From positions 1 to 55,688 of the forward strand of contig JAHREJ010000029.1 of assembly GCA_021733645.1 (NCBI GenBank): 55,688 nucleotides of DNA, given 5' to 3'. Both the position numbers and the translations under genes were made by a program. This document shows, in pieces, positions 26,721 to 35,548 of this stretch. Below the pieces are notes generated by a model. It saw nothing but the letters and a program-made list of their open reading frames with translations. It was not told the DNA's origin and did no database searches. This DNA comes from Bacillus subtilis subsp. subtilis. GTDB taxonomy: Bacteria; Pseudomonadota; Gammaproteobacteria; Xanthomonadales; Xanthomonadaceae. Each line of letters opens with the position of its first letter. Within the stretch, counting starts at the first letter, position 1.

Positions 26721-27608
26721 CTACAGCGCAGTGAACTCGGTACAGTCGGGCAGCGGCGTATCGGGCTGGTAGCGGCTGCCGTCGAAGCGCAGCACGCGCT
26801 GGAAGGAACAGGTCCGGTCGGTTCGGGTCTGCAGGTCCTGCCTGCGCAGCGGTGCCTGGACCTGGGAATCCCGCAGGCGCGAGGCGCCCGCCGGGAAGCG
26901 GGTGGCGGTAGTGGCGTAGCGCAGCACCGGCATGCCCTGCCCGGCCGGGTCCAGGGTGAGCGTGCTGCTGAAACGGTACTGGTCATGGCATGCGCCGGCG
27001 CGCCGGTCACTGTCGTGTTCACCAAAGCAGGCGCGGATCATGGCATGGCCGTCTGCGGGCAGCGCCAGCACATCCGGGTCGATCTGGACGCCATCGTCCA
27101 TGTGGCGAATCCGACTCAGTACCAGCGTGGAGGCGCTGGCATCCCCGCCGGCATACATCGTGGTCACGCCACGCTGCACCCCCACCAGCACGTTCTCCAG
27201 GGCGGCCTGCTGCCGATCGCCCGGCACCTGCCCCACGCCGGCCGCGGGCGCCAGGCGCACGATGAAGGGCCACGGCTGGTCGGTGGCGCCGTTATCCAGG
27301 GTCTCCAGGGGAATGAAGCGCATCCGCGGCTCGGCTTCGCCGGGCAGTTGGTGCTCGATCGCCAGGTGCCAGGCCTGATCGTCGCCGTCGCGGGCCGTGT
27401 GCAGGCACCATTGCCGGTCGGCCGTGCACAGGCGCGGCGAGGCGGCCTCTTCGGGCGACGGCCCGGCGGCGGGTTGTTCGATCAGCGCCTCCAGCCGGTT
27501 GCCGGCGCGGTCCTGCGGCGGCGCGGCCCACGCCGCGCCGTTGAGGGCTGCCCACAGCAGCAAGCCGGCCGCCACGGAAACGGTGCTGCGATGCAAGGTT
27601 GCTGGCAT
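26721..27608 (-). CDS. Secreted protein of unknown function
   Basis: 295 residues: signal peptide MPATLHRSTVSVAAGLLL... to AAWA, then a soluble domain with five or six cysteines (LCTADRQWCL, ACFGEHDSDRRAGACHDQY, RTCSFQRVL, LPDCTEF), suggesting disulphide bonds in the periplasm or outside the cell. No recognised domain. The start at 27608 is chosen for the signal peptide; the frame is open further upstream into the inverted-repeat element. Confidence 0.7.
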   Translation of the reverse strand: MPATLHRSTVSVAAGLLLWAALNGAAWAAPPQDRAGNRLEALIEQPAAGPSPEEAASPRLCTADRQWCLHTARDGDDQAWHLAIEHQLPGEAEPRMRFIPLETLDNGATDQPWPFIVRLAPAAGVGQVPGDRQQAALENVLVGVQRGVTTMYAGGDASASTLVLSRIRHMDDGVQIDPDVLALPADGHAMIRACFGEHDSDRRAGACHDQYRFSSTLTLDPAGQGMPVLRYATTATRFPAGASRLRDSQVQAPLRRQDLQTRTDRTCSFQRVLRFDGSRYQPDTPLPDCTEFTAL

Positions 27609-27671
27609 GCAATGCCCCTGATGTGGATCGTGGCGGTTTCTACCCCGAGCGTACCGCACTCCGGGTGCCGC

Positions 27672-27763
27672 AGCGGCCGGCAGGCCCCAGGGGAAAGTAA
27701 AGGAGGAGGTCGTCGCCGCAGGCGGCGGCCGGGGGACATTTGCCAAGGGGCCTGCCGGCCACC
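27672..27763. repeat. Long inverted-repeat element, copy B
   Basis: The outer arms are GGCCGGCAGGCCCC (27675-27688) and its complement at 27747-27760, with imperfect pairing continuing inward. The internal GC hairpin is around CGCCGC-AG-GCGGCG. It shares three blocks with copy A: AAAGTAAAGGAGGAGG (27694-27709), GGCCGGGGGACATTTGC (27727-27743) and AGGGGCCTGCCGGCC (27746-27760). It lies between the CDP-diglyceride phosphatase gene end and the start of the secreted unknown. Confidence 0.75.
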
Positions 27764-27780
27764 GCGCCTGGAAAGGAAGT

Positions 27781-28566
27781 TCAGCGCACGCCGTCCAGCG
27801 CCGCATCGGCACCGGTCACCGCTGCACAGGCATGGTCCTGCAGCTCCTCTCCGCTCGCATCATTGCCCGTGCCGGGGTCCAATTGCGTGGCCAGCACCAC
27901 GAACCCCGGGCTGCCGTCGCTGGCATGGGCACCTGCCACCACCAGCGACCACCGCCCCAGGTCCTGTGCACCGGCCAGCTCGTTGGCCAGCAGCTGGACC
28001 GGGTTTTCCGACAGCTCCGGCCCGGTCAACCGGCGCGCGACATAACGGTGGCCGCGCAGCAGCGCCGGCAGCGGCTGCCAGCGCGTGGTGATGCCCGGCC
28101 CCAGGCGCTGCAGCTGCGCCAGCACATCGGTGCGCAGGCAGTCCACATGGATGTGCAACTGGTGCTGCGAGCGCCCGTGCGGCGAGTTCAGCGCCAGGCT
28201 GGCAACCTCGCGTGGCAGGGGCCGCCCCAGCGCCTGTTCAGTGCGCCAGCGCTCCTGCCAGGCCGCGGCAAAGTAGTTGGGTGCATCGGCGCGCAGCAGC
28301 ACCGGGCTTTCAATGCCGGTCACCCGGTCCAGCGGCAGCAGCAGAAACTGGTAGTGGCCGTGCGAATCCTTCAGCACCACATCGCGGCGGTCGGCGTGCG
28401 GGTTGATCGCCAGGCAGCTGCGCTGCGGCGGGCCGTCCACGGGGCAGTCACGCTGCACGATGCCCCACAGCGCATCAGGATTGACCGGCGGCTTGGCCGG
28501 GGGTAGCGCGCTGGCACAGGCGGCCAGCAGCAATACGGCGCTTGACAGGAGCAATCGGTGGATCAC
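27781..28566 (-). CDS. cdh: CDP-diacylglycerol diphosphatase (Cdh)
   Basis: 261 residues from a GTG start at 28566: a lipoprotein-like or signal-anchor N-terminus (VIHRLLLSSAVLLLAAC) and the CDH domain of the HIT superfamily. The conserved segments are DALWGIVQRDCPV, CLAINPHADRRDVVLKDSHGHYQFLLLPLDRVTGIESP, PNYFAAAWQERW and the HIT-type motif HQLHIHVDCLR. It hydrolyses CDP-diacylglycerol to phosphatidate and CMP. Length fits the family. The frame is open upstream to 28737 but would overlap the phospholipase gene and lose the signal sequence. It directly follows the Tle1-type effector gene on the same strand. Confidence 0.87.
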   Translation of the reverse strand: MIHRLLLSSAVLLLAACASALPPAKPPVNPDALWGIVQRDCPVDGPPQRSCLAINPHADRRDVVLKDSHGHYQFLLLPLDRVTGIESPVLLRADAPNYFAAAWQERWRTEQALGRPLPREVASLALNSPHGRSQHQLHIHVDCLRTDVLAQLQRLGPGITTRWQPLPALLRGHRYVARRLTGPELSENPVQLLANELAGAQDLGRWSLVVAGAHASDGSPGFVVLATQLDPGTGNDASGEELQDHACAAVTGADAALDGVR

Positions 28567-28687
28567 GTTCAGGACTCGGCGACGACAACGGTCCAGCCCG
28601 CTCCGGGCCAGCTCGGCGCGTAGTGTACCCGCTTGCCGTTGACCGTCCGGCGACACCCGGCCGGCCGTCTTCCTGGCGCGGGCCGGC

Positions 28688-30385
28688 TCAGGCCGGCTCG
28701 GCCTCGGCCTGGGTCGCCGCGGCACCCTCCTCCACATCGCCCGGCTTGTACTTGGTATCGCCGAAATACAGCACCCGCCACATGGCCAGGTTGCCGATGA
28801 ACCAGTGCGAGATCGAGTCGTGGCCGTAGCCGTCGAAGAAGGTCTCCACCGCTTCGGGCAGCAGCTGCTTGTTGTCCCAGGCCTCCAGCATGGTGCGCTC
28901 GGCCAGGGTCAGGCGCTTGCCGCGCTCGCGCTTGCGGCGCAGCGCAACCATCTTGCCCACCAGCGTGTCGGTCTCGCTGGCCAGGCCCTTGCGCTGCTTC
29001 TTGACCTCCGACAGCGCATCATTGCGCGCGCTCAACTCATCGGACACCCGGTTCCACTCGGCCAGCTGCTCGCTGCTCATGTCGCTGGGGCCACCATCGC
29101 GCGCATACGGGTCGCCCAGCTGCGCGCGTCGCCGGCGCAGGGTCTTCACTTCGGCATCCAGTGCGTCCTGGCGCTGCTGCAGGCGCTGCATCGAGGGCAG
29201 CTTGTCGCCCCGCGCCACGCGCACCTTCAACCAGCGGTGCAGCAGTTCCATGTGCGCGGCCTGCACGTCCTCCATGCGCCCTCGCTTGACCCGGATGGCC
29301 TGCAGGTAGGCGTTGTACACCGCCTGCAGCTCGGGATCGGTCTTGTCGAACTCCGCGAGCACCTCTGGGTCCAGCCGGGTCATCGGGTGCAGCAGCACGC
29401 CGCCAGCCAGGGCAATGTCGTACATCTCGTTCAATGCGAAGCGCGCGATGCTGTTCTGGCGGCCCTGGTGCTGGGGGTCGTAGCCACCGCCGACATCGGA
29501 GTGCACGCCCGGATACCAGATCTCCTGGGTGTTGTCGGGGTAGCGTGCATCGTCGCGGGTGGAATCCAACGGAAACTGCCCGCGCAATTCGTGCGCGGCG
29601 GTCATGTGCACCGATTGCACCACCATCGCCGGGATCCGCATGCCCTCGCCCCAGCCGTTGTGGCCATTGCCCGCATTCACCGCCGCATGCGCCAGGGTCG
29701 GCCACACCGATACCACGGTGTCATACAGGCCGGCAAAGCCGATCCGCATCGGCACCGTTTCCTTGTACATCCAGGTGCCATCGGGCTGGCGCTTGCACAG
29801 CGCCACCAGGTCACGAATGAAACCACGTCCCTGCGCCGCGCCACGCGAGAAGCCAAACACCGACAGATTCACCACCACGATGCGCATCTGCGCTGCTTGT
29901 CGCGCAATGAATGTATCCAGTTCCTCCAGCGCATGGTCGATGCGCTCGCGCCCGCCCTTGCCGATGGCCAGGCCCAGCATGCCGCCGCTGTCGCCCACTT
30001 CCGGGCACGGGGTGCCGACCCCGGCCAGGTAGGTGGACAGCACGTTGCGATGGCCATCGATGCGGGCGTTGTACAGGCGCGCGATGTTGGACAGGGCACG
30101 CTCGTCTTCCTGCTTGCCCATCTCGGCATCGCGATTGTTGCCGGTGCCATCGAAGTACACCGTGACCTGCAGCGATTGGCTGCAACCGGTGGTGGCCTCT
30201 TCCTTCTCGGGCAGCGTGCAGCTCTGCGCGGCCTGTCGTTGCTGGCGCTCGGCATCGGTCATCGGCCGGGTGCCCCGGGCCAGCCGCGCGGTGCGCGCGG
30301 TGGGATCGGCGTCGGCCACCGGCTCGGGCGAGCCGGGCTCCAGGTCAACCTGGCCGGGGATGGCAGTGGGATCGGTAGCGGTCAT
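28688..30385 (-). CDS. T6SS phospholipase effector, Tle1 type (DUF2235)
   Basis: 565 residues, alpha/beta hydrolase of the DUF2235/Tle1 family. FDGTGNN (78-84) opens the fold. The nucleophile elbow is GFSRG at 178-182 (Ser180). HSDVGGGYDP (295-304) supplies Asp297, and HDSISHW (522-528) is the likely catalytic-His region. A long helical insertion (about 360-480) separates the last two. Tle1 enzymes are phospholipases delivered into rival cells. The start at 30385 has AAGGAG 10 nt upstream; an in-frame TTG two codons earlier is less likely. Upstream on the same strand are the DUF3304 lipoprotein, a DUF4123 adaptor and a VgrG, the classic Tle1 cargo arrangement. Confidence 0.88.
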   Translation of the reverse strand: MTATDPTAIPGQVDLEPGSPEPVADADPTARTARLARGTRPMTDAERQQRQAAQSCTLPEKEEATTGCSQSLQVTVYFDGTGNNRDAEMGKQEDERALSNIARLYNARIDGHRNVLSTYLAGVGTPCPEVGDSGGMLGLAIGKGGRERIDHALEELDTFIARQAAQMRIVVVNLSVFGFSRGAAQGRGFIRDLVALCKRQPDGTWMYKETVPMRIGFAGLYDTVVSVWPTLAHAAVNAGNGHNGWGEGMRIPAMVVQSVHMTAAHELRGQFPLDSTRDDARYPDNTQEIWYPGVHSDVGGGYDPQHQGRQNSIARFALNEMYDIALAGGVLLHPMTRLDPEVLAEFDKTDPELQAVYNAYLQAIRVKRGRMEDVQAAHMELLHRWLKVRVARGDKLPSMQRLQQRQDALDAEVKTLRRRRAQLGDPYARDGGPSDMSSEQLAEWNRVSDELSARNDALSEVKKQRKGLASETDTLVGKMVALRRKRERGKRLTLAERTMLEAWDNKQLLPEAVETFFDGYGHDSISHWFIGNLAMWRVLYFGDTKYKPGDVEEGAAATQAEAEPA

Positions 30386-30455
30386 CGGCAATGCACTCCT
30401 TCATCTGCCAGCGCCAGGCGCCGGGCGGTGTCCTTGGAGAACGCGCAACACATGG

Positions 30456-30962
30456 CTACAGGCCCTGGTTGGCGATATGGCCCTCGGGGATCTTTTCGCG
30501 GCGCAGGTCCCAGGGGTCCTTGCCGCGCTCCAGCAGTTCAGCCTCGACATGGCCGTCGGGGTAGAAGTGCAGCAGCAGCGTGCGCGGGTCGGCCGGATAC
30601 GGCCGGCGCACCGTCACCTGCGCCGACCTGGGCTCCAGCGGTCCGACCTTCTCATACGTATTGGTCTTCAGGTCATAGCGCCCAGACAGCTTCCAACGGA
30701 CGTCGAGGGTGATGGGTTTGTCGGTGCGTGGCGCAAGGGGGCCCATCACCGAACCACTGTCGGTATACGCCGACACCCCCCCCAGCCAGGTGCCATCCAC
30801 CCGCGTGTCATACAGATAGCGGTCGCTGTAATTGAACGCGAACAGCGTCAGGTACGGCGACTTCGGCTTGCTCTTGGCCATCGCCCGCGAGCAGCCCGCG
30901 CCGATCAGCACGATGGCCAGCGCCGCCAGTGCGATCCAGGTAAACGATTTGAGGCTCAACAT
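30456..30962 (-). CDS. DUF3304-type lipoprotein, likely immunity to the Tle1 effector
   Basis: 168 residues. The N-terminus WIALAALAIVLIGAGC fits a lipobox at Cys24. The body contains LTLFAFNYSDRYLYDTRVDGTWLGG, ITLDVRWKLSGRYD and VTVRRPYPADPRTLLLHFYPDGHVEAEL, the DUF3304 pattern. DUF3304 lipoproteins typically neighbour Tle1 phospholipases and serve as periplasmic immunity proteins. It lies immediately upstream of the Tle1 gene. The immunity role is inferred from position and family. Confidence 0.78.
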   Translation of the reverse strand: MLSLKSFTWIALAALAIVLIGAGCSRAMAKSKPKSPYLTLFAFNYSDRYLYDTRVDGTWLGGVSAYTDSGSVMGPLAPRTDKPITLDVRWKLSGRYDLKTNTYEKVGPLEPRSAQVTVRRPYPADPRTLLLHFYPDGHVEAELLERGKDPWDLRREKIPEGHIANQGL

Positions 30963-31008
30963 GCAGGCTCCAGGGCAGGCATAACGTCAAGGCAGCAGCG
31001 GTAGCACA

Positions 31009-31866
31009 TCACCAGGTTTCCTCCATCGGCCACACTTCATCGCCAATCTGCCTGGCGGTGCGGCGTCCCTCGGCGAAGGCCTGCAGGCGCACCTGCCATG
31101 CCGGGTCGTGCGCCAGGTCATCACCCACCAGCAGCGCCCAGGTGCACACCATCACCACCCGCCGGCTGTCTTCGATGCCATGACGTGCGGCCAGGTCCAC
31201 CGCGCCACGCAGGAACCGGTACCAGTTGGCCGACGGCAGGCGATCGAGCAGTTCCGGATCGGTGAGCTGGTAGTGCTCGATCAGGGTGTAGGGGTAAGAC
31301 GAATCGATCAGCACGCGGCGCTGTTCGGTTTCCAGCGTCCACGGCAGCGCATGCGGATCCAGTGCCGGACAGGTCAGTGCGAGGCTGTCCCAGCGATGAT
31401 CGTGGGTCACAAAATGCCAGCGTTCGCCCAGCGCGAGAAACGCATCGCGTTGCGCCGGGTCCAGTGCCTGCACCCACCAAGGCAGCACCCGCCCATCATA
31501 GAAACGGGCCAGGAACTCCTTGCCATTGGGGTAGCGCGCATCCAGCCGGCGCGACAACCGCTGCAGCAGGCCGTCCTGCGCCAGCGGCGATTCGATCAGA
31601 GTGGCCGCGCCCAGCGCGTTTGCGTGGCCTGCCAGGCGCAGCAGCAGCGCCTGCGCCGGCAGATCGTCCGGCAGGCGGGCCAGGTATACCGAGGTGTCGG
31701 CGCTGCCATCGGCCAACAGGCCGTCGAACAGGCGTGAACCGGCATGGGGCAGAAACTGCAGCACTGCCTTCGGCGCATCGCACTGCGCACCGTCCAGCAG
31801 CAGATAGCGATGCTGGCCCTGCGCCAGCGGCATCCATTGGGTTTCCGGGAAGGCCGTCGGGATCAT
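31009..31866 (-). CDS. DUF4123 T6SS effector adaptor (Tap-like)
   Basis: 285 residues. An N-terminal DUF4123 domain begins RYLLLDGAQCDAPKAVLQFL and contains FLARFYDGRVLPWWVQALDPAQRDAFLA, the conserved YDPRVL-like loop. A C-terminal helical part (ITEHYQLTDPELL-like, IEDSRRVVMVCTWALLVGDDLAHDP) follows. DUF4123 proteins load cognate effectors onto VgrG. The gene starts 3 nt after the VgrG stop and precedes the Tle1/DUF3304 pair, so Tle1 is the expected cargo. Confidence 0.85.
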   Translation of the reverse strand: MIPTAFPETQWMPLAQGQHRYLLLDGAQCDAPKAVLQFLPHAGSRLFDGLLADGSADTSVYLARLPDDLPAQALLLRLAGHANALGAATLIESPLAQDGLLQRLSRRLDARYPNGKEFLARFYDGRVLPWWVQALDPAQRDAFLALGERWHFVTHDHRWDSLALTCPALDPHALPWTLETEQRRVLIDSSYPYTLIEHYQLTDPELLDRLPSANWYRFLRGAVDLAARHGIEDSRRVVMVCTWALLVGDDLAHDPAWQVRLQAFAEGRRTARQIGDEVWPMEETW

Positions 31867-31869
31867 CGA

Positions 31870-34683
31870 TCAGCCTTTGGGCGTCAACGGCGCGGCGCGC
31901 TGCGCGGCCAGCAGCAGGCACTCTTTGCACACCGACTGCGGGAACACCGGCAACGGGTAGTTGCCACTGCCACCGGGCTGGAACGATTTGCGCGCCGCAT
32001 GCACGATGATGTTGCCGGGGGCGGTGAAGGTGATGTTGCCCTGTTCGATGGTGACGCTGGCGCCACCGGCCGTGGCGACATGGATCGTGCGCCCGGCCGC
32101 CAGTTCCACCGCAGCCTGGGTGCTGGCGCCGCGCAACGCGGCCTGCGACTGCACCCGGATCTCATCGTTCTGGGCAAGCACCTCCAACGTGCCGGTGCCA
32201 CTGACCAGGGTCAACGTATTGGCCTGCGCCCCCAGGCCGGTGCGCGCGGCCGCCAGCACGCCCAATGCCTGGCGGCTGTGCCAGCGCGCCTGCCCCATCA
32301 CCACGGTTTCGCTGGCCAGGCCACTGCCCAGGGTGAGCGTTTCGCCCAGCGCCCACTGCAGCGATTGCCCGGCAACATGCGCCATTCCCGCCGGGGCCGT
32401 CACGCCCAGCAATGGGTCGCCGGCATGCGGCACGCGGCCCTCGCCCGCGCCGGCGTCACGCTCGGGTGCTGCGCCGCGCGCCTCCGGATAGGCGCTGCCA
32501 TCCACCGTCGTGCGCACGCTGCGCAGCAACGCCTGCAGTGGCGCGGCGTCATCGATCAGCGTGGAGTGTGCCGGTCGCGCCACGCCTTCGCTGTCGGCCA
32601 GGCGGACGGTCTGGTGCGTCCCTGCCGCGTCGGCAAAGCGGCTGCCAAGCGCCTGCAACTGGCTCAACAGGGCCACCGGGCCCGGCGCGGTGCCCGCCGG
32701 CGCAGCGCGCTGGCCAGCATAGGCACTGAGCCACAGACCGGCACGTCCGCGCACGCTTCCCCACGCATCGCTGCGCAGTTCGAACCCCTCGCCACGCAGG
32801 CTGCCGCGGAAATTGTCGGCCTGGTGGATCAGATGGCCCAGGCTCAAGCCACTGTCTGCCTGGGTGGTGGCCAACTGCACCCGCAGTTGCGCGTCGCTGT
32901 CATCAAACAGCAGCCGGCTATGTCCCTGCCCGCCCCATTCGCGCGACTGCACGCCCCACACCGCACCGGCATGCCGGTGCGCATCCTCGCCACCGCCAGC
33001 GGCATGCCATGCCGGCGCATGGCCGCTACTGACGTTGCCCTGCGCGCTGGCCAGTGCATCGCCGGCCTGTGCATACGCTGCCGTGTCGGCCTCGGCAGCA
33101 CGCCCGCCCGGCGTGGGCACGCTGCCCGCCTCGCCCTGCCCGTTGTAAAGGCTGCCCAGCACCACCGGGCGATCGATATCGCCTTCCAGGAAGCCCACCA
33201 GCACCTCCTGGCCAACCCGCGGCACGAACTGGCTGCCCACGCCGGGACCGGCATAGCGCTGCGCCACGCGCAGCCAGGTGCTGTCGTTGCTGGCGCCGGC
33301 AGCGCCGCCCCCGTCCTGGAAATGGAAACGCACGCGGATCCGCCCGAGGCTGTCGGCGTGGACGTCGCGGGCGCCCTGGACCTTCACGCCCGGCGCGGCC
33401 ACCACCACTGCGGTCTGGTACCCCGGCGCCAGCGGGCGCGGGTTGAGGCGCAGGCCGCTGTCGTCCTCCAGCACGGGTCGCCATGCCTGGTCGCGTGCCA
33501 CCGCACTGAACGTGTTGGCATAGCCGTGGGCCTGCGCATGCGCATGCGCCAGCACTTCGGCAGTGCCCGTGCTGCCGGCAGGCTCGCCCACCTGGAGTAC
33601 GGCCAGCGCCTCGCGCAGGTCCACGGGCAGGTTGTTGATGCCCTGGTGCTGGACCCGGGTGAGGATCAGTTGGGCCGGCGTCGCATCTGGCAGGCCGGTC
33701 ACCTGCAGCCATTGCCCGGCCGTCGCGCTGCGCAGCCCGCTGCGACCCTGCCATTGCCGGGCCTGGGCCTCGCTGGCCTGCGCCATCAGCCCGGCATAGC
33801 GGTCGGCCTCTACGCTGTCGGCGAAGCTGTAGGCGCCTGACGGGTCGTACAGTTCGCGCGCATCGCCAGTACCCGCGCCTTCGGCCGGCACGCCGGCCGC
33901 CAACGAGCGGCCCGCCTTGTAATCATCGCTGTGCAGCGTCAGCCGCTGCACGCCCAACCGACGCCTGCGCCCCAGCGCCTGCACCGTGTCGTCGGTTTCG
34001 GTGGCATCGGCCCGATGGAAACGCACCCCGCCCCGTGCCTGGGACACGGCATCCTGCGGCTGTACGGCCGCATCGGCGAACAGCACCAGCACCTGGCCGG
34101 CGTCTTCATCGTCCCCGTGCTCGGCGCGCCAGCCCAGGCCCTCTTCGGCCAACAGACGCTGGATGAAATCAAGGTCGGTTTCGCGGTACTGCACGCAGTA
34201 ACTGCGCGGCCGCGCGCCTTTGACGAAGTCGGCTACTTCCTCGCTCCAGCGCCACTGCAGGTGCGGGGCGTGTTGGCCAAGCACCGCATCGACAATCTGC
34301 ACGACGTCCAGATCCTGGAACACGCGGCTGTGACGGCCCTGCTCAAGCCAGCAGCTGGCATCACGCAGCACTACGCGGTAGCGCGCCAGGCCGCCATCGT
34401 CACCCAGCAACGTGGCTTCGGTGATCCAACCACGGCGCGGTAGCCAGCGGCCATCGGCCAGCCGGGTCTGCAGGCAGGCGGCGCCGCCCAGCCAGTGCTC
34501 CAGCGGCAGGTCGGCATCCAGCGCCAGCAGCAGGATCTCGTAGCGGTATCCGTGCGAGAGGCGTTCGTCGCCCTGCCACCGCTCCACCAGCACCACCGGG
34601 GCGTCCGGCAACTGCATCCGGTACAGACGTTCCCCATCCAACAACCGGGCCGCCTGTGTCATCAGGTTCCGCATTGCTTCCAT
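31870..34683 (-). CDS. vgrG: Type VI secretion tip protein VgrG (module 1)
   Basis: 937 residues. The gp27/gp5-like core is recognisable from YCVQYRETDLDFIQRLLAEEGLGW, GSQFVPRVGQEVLVGFLEGDIDRPVVLGSLYNG and the shared T6SS VgrG N-terminus (LYRMQLPDAPVVLVERWQGDERLSHGYRYEI). The C-terminus carries a DUF2345-type extension ending in ATAGGASVTIEQGNITFTAPGNIIVHA. AGGTGAG lies just before the ATG. It punctures the target envelope and carries the DUF4123-loaded effector. It is a paralogue of the VgrG at 40353-43121. Confidence 0.96.
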   Translation of the reverse strand: MEAMRNLMTQAARLLDGERLYRMQLPDAPVVLVERWQGDERLSHGYRYEILLLALDADLPLEHWLGGAACLQTRLADGRWLPRRGWITEATLLGDDGGLARYRVVLRDASCWLEQGRHSRVFQDLDVVQIVDAVLGQHAPHLQWRWSEEVADFVKGARPRSYCVQYRETDLDFIQRLLAEEGLGWRAEHGDDEDAGQVLVLFADAAVQPQDAVSQARGGVRFHRADATETDDTVQALGRRRRLGVQRLTLHSDDYKAGRSLAAGVPAEGAGTGDARELYDPSGAYSFADSVEADRYAGLMAQASEAQARQWQGRSGLRSATAGQWLQVTGLPDATPAQLILTRVQHQGINNLPVDLREALAVLQVGEPAGSTGTAEVLAHAHAQAHGYANTFSAVARDQAWRPVLEDDSGLRLNPRPLAPGYQTAVVVAAPGVKVQGARDVHADSLGRIRVRFHFQDGGGAAGASNDSTWLRVAQRYAGPGVGSQFVPRVGQEVLVGFLEGDIDRPVVLGSLYNGQGEAGSVPTPGGRAAEADTAAYAQAGDALASAQGNVSSGHAPAWHAAGGGEDAHRHAGAVWGVQSREWGGQGHSRLLFDDSDAQLRVQLATTQADSGLSLGHLIHQADNFRGSLRGEGFELRSDAWGSVRGRAGLWLSAYAGQRAAPAGTAPGPVALLSQLQALGSRFADAAGTHQTVRLADSEGVARPAHSTLIDDAAPLQALLRSVRTTVDGSAYPEARGAAPERDAGAGEGRVPHAGDPLLGVTAPAGMAHVAGQSLQWALGETLTLGSGLASETVVMGQARWHSRQALGVLAAARTGLGAQANTLTLVSGTGTLEVLAQNDEIRVQSQAALRGASTQAAVELAAGRTIHVATAGGASVTIEQGNITFTAPGNIIVHAARKSFQPGGSGNYPLPVFPQSVCKECLLLAAQRAAPLTPKG

Positions 34684-34818
34684 GGCTCACCTTGGCTCGC
34701 ACGTCACCGGACACGCCGATGACGCTTCCATCCCCTGTGGAACCGACGGTAGCAGATGCACTACCCACACGCTACGCACCGCAGCGCCTGTTAAAACCAC
34801 GTCAACGTGGTGCCCGCC

Positions 34819-35451
34819 TCAGTACGTGGCGTACGGCACTTCAACGATCGCCGGCGCACCGGCCTTTCCAACCGGGCGCAGCGTGAACCGGTCCAGCGCA
34901 CCATCTTCGTCGGCAAAGGTGGTCGACTGGAACTGCAGCCGGTAAGCGGCCCCGCCGGTCTTTATCGTCCCGGTCGCGTCGATGCTGGCGTCTGGCGGCA
35001 GCAGCAGTCCGCCCAGGTCGCTGTAAGCTTCGACCGCGTCGTGGAACACATAGCTGGCCAACGCGCCATCGCGCTTCATCTCATACACGCGCGGCGCGTA
35101 GGGCGGCGTGGTATCGGTACCTTCGTTGAGCAGGTCCGACACCCACACCCCCGGCAGCTTGTACTGTGTTTCCAGCGCATCGGCCTGCAGGCGCTCACTG
35201 CTGATGACCATGCAGCACACCACGCGGTTGGCTTCGCGGTCGAGAATCGAGAAACGCGTGCCCTTGGCGGCCGTGGTCGGCAGCATCGCAAAGGCAAGAT
35301 CGTCCTGCGCCGGTTCGATGCCGTTGGCCGAGTGCAGGTTGCGCCAGCCACCGAAGACCGGGGCGGTGGTCGCCGCTTGTGCGGCAGCATCCAACGCAGC
35401 CGCCAATCCCAGCGCCAGCAGCAGCGCCTGTGTGATGTTCCTGCCCAGCAT
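34819..35451 (-). CDS. Secreted paralogue 2, candidate periplasmic immunity protein
   Basis: 210 residues: signal peptide (ITQALLLALGLAAALDAAAQA), then a domain sharing the frame of the preceding gene product: GGWRNL, AMLPTTAAKGTRF, VVCCMVISSERLQ, GVWVSDLL, GGLLLP. No known domain. It lies 97 nt downstream of its paralogue and 135 nt before VgrG 1. A duplicated secreted protein directly after a peptidoglycan peptidase effector is best explained as immunity, possibly recognising a related effector variant. Confidence 0.7.
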   Translation of the reverse strand: MLGRNITQALLLALGLAAALDAAAQAATTAPVFGGWRNLHSANGIEPAQDDLAFAMLPTTAAKGTRFSILDREANRVVCCMVISSERLQADALETQYKLPGVWVSDLLNEGTDTTPPYAPRVYEMKRDGALASYVFHDAVEAYSDLGGLLLPPDASIDATGTIKTGGAAYRLQFQSTTFADEDGALDRFTLRPVGKAGAPAIVEVPYATY

Positions 35452-35548
35452 GGATTCGGTCCTGTAAGTGGTTTGCCTTGCCCGGCAGGCCGCATCGCCA
35501 TGCCGTCTTCACGCAGCGCCGACACTATGCGTCAGCCCGGCGCGCCGA

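Noticed and set aside
28567..28737. N-terminal extension of Cdh into the Tle1 gene
   Set aside because: Arg/Pro-rich, overlaps the end of the phospholipase gene, and masks the lipoprotein-type N-terminus that follows a GTG at 28566.
31744..33840. 698-codon plus-strand frame opposite VgrG 1
   Set aside because: Shadow of the VgrG gene; a similar shadow exists opposite VgrG 2 (40182-42407) and shares only the mirror-image sequence.
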